From Streptococcus porcinus (GTDB taxonomy: Bacteria; Bacillota; Bacilli; Lactobacillales; Streptococcaceae): a stretch of 64,000 nt of DNA. The notes under the pieces were generated by a model. It was given only the letters and a program-made list of their open reading frames with translations. It did no database searches and was not told where the DNA came from. This document shows positions 63,469-64,000 of the stretch, piece after piece (position 1 is the first letter of the stretch; every line of letters starts with the position of its first letter). The translations under genes and the position numbers were made by a program. The stretch is taken from the NCBI RefSeq assembly GCF_901542335.1, contig NZ_LR594036.1, forward strand, positions 2,046,001 through 2,110,000, in the 5' to 3' direction.

Positions 63469-64000
63469 ATGGATACTAAATCATTGATTGCAAGTGAGAT
63501 TGCAAAAGTGGTTCCTGAATTGAACCAAGAGACTATCTATAATTTGCTTGAAACGCCAAAAAATTCTGACATGGGGGATATTGCTTTTCCTACCTTTAGT
63601 CTTGCTAAAGTGCTACGCAAAGCCCCTCAAATGATTGCTGCAGAGCTTGCCGAAAAAATCGACTCAAGTCAATTTGAAAAAGTTATGGCAGTTGGACCTT
63701 ACATCAACTTTTTCCTTGATAAAACCGCGATTTCAAAAAATGTGCTCCACGCCGTTATTGAAGAAAAAGCTGATTATGGTCAACAACATATTGGTGATGG
63801 CCAAAATATCACATTAGACATGTCTAGCCCTAACATTGCTAAGCCATTCTCAGTTGGGCATTTACGTTCTACTGTCATTGCTGACGCTATTGGTCACATT
63901 TACTCTAAACTTGGTTACAACTCAATCCGTATTAACCATCTTGGTGACTGGGGTAAACAGTTTGGAATGCTGATTGTTGCCTACAAACTTTGGGGGGATC
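63469..64000 (+). CDS. argS: Arginyl-tRNA synthetase (N-terminal part, cut by window edge)
   Basis: The first 177 codons of a class I synthetase, starting [20 protein letters not shown]. Add-1 domain (residues 1-110) recognises the tRNA-Arg D-loop. [17 protein letters not shown] near residue 120 is the HIGH region. AGGAGAAACAAG precedes the ATG at 63469. Divergent from argR. The remaining gene continues beyond 64000. Confidence 0.95.
   Translation, partial: MDTKSLIASEIAKVVPELNQETIYNLLETPKNSDMGDIAFPTFSLAKVLRKAPQMIAAELAEKIDSSQFEKVMAVGPYINFFLDKTAISKNVLHAVIEEKADYGQQHIGDGQNITLDMSSPNIAKPFSVGHLRSTVIADAIGHIYSKLGYNSIRINHLGDWGKQFGMLIVAYKLWGD

Overview
The window is low-G+C Firmicutes DNA from a pyogenic-group Streptococcus. 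The basis is the gene order (nusG-secE-rpmG-pbp2a, groESL, ctsR-clpC, ahpCF, rpsB-tsf, treRBC, nrdDG, ireB-ruvX, spxA2, cinA-recA, tag-ruvA-mutL, argR-mutS) together with LPXTG proteins carrying YSIRK-like signal peptides. S. dysgalactiae, S. canis, S. equi and S. pyogenes are all plausible; the species cannot be fixed by reading. Most genes lie on the minus strand.

Layout. 1-2.3 kb: ascorbate PTS genes ulaA-ulaB-ulaC (ulaC cut by the window edge). 2.3-7.1 kb: leuS, a small wall-anchored protein with one GA (albumin-binding type) module, nusG with its own consensus promoter and a terminator hairpin in its leader, secE, rpmG. 7.1-12.8 kb: pbp2a, a RidA protein, a small conserved gene, an RluA-type pseudouridine synthase and a TcaA-like membrane protein. 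13-17.5 kb: a secreted C69 dipeptidase and, facing it, a 952-residue LPXTG protein with a zinc-metallopeptidase core between G5 domains. 17.6-23 kb: groES-groEL (CIRCE plus CtsR box), ctsR-clpC and a cold-shock gene. 23.4-25.7 kb: a Na+/H+ antiporter operon. 25.8-26.7 kb: a scar with a decayed VOC dioxygenase gene, an integrase C-terminal fragment and tRNA-Cys. 27-31.3 kb: ahpC-ahpF, rpsB, tsf; the tsf terminator holds a palindrome of IS-like ends in its loop. 31.4-39.3 kb: pepO, treC-treB, treR, a second VOC relic and yaaA. 39.3-44 kb: anaerobic ribonucleotide reductase operon with a large NrdR-like inverted repeat. 44-50.2 kb: a GT-C-like membrane protein, DUF1292, ruvX, ireB, spxA2, recA, cinA. 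50.2-55.3 kb: an IS-end relic, tag, ruvA, an MFS transporter, mutL and a DUF3267 protein. 55.3-59.9 kb: an AT-rich stretch and a 1006-residue vWA adhesin-like LPXTG protein between mutL and mutS. 59.9-64 kb: mutS, ylbF, argR and divergent argS (cut by the window edge).

Most of the window is core genome: protein quality control, DNA repair, translation and carbon uptake. The accessory part is three sortase-anchored surface proteins, one secreted peptidase and small decay scars. I see no CRISPR array, toxin-antitoxin pair, phage or defence island. The most promising items are the G5/metallopeptidase protein, the vWA protein whose metal site looks lost, and several compact regulatory structures (nusG leader, nrdD inverted repeat, nested tsf terminator).
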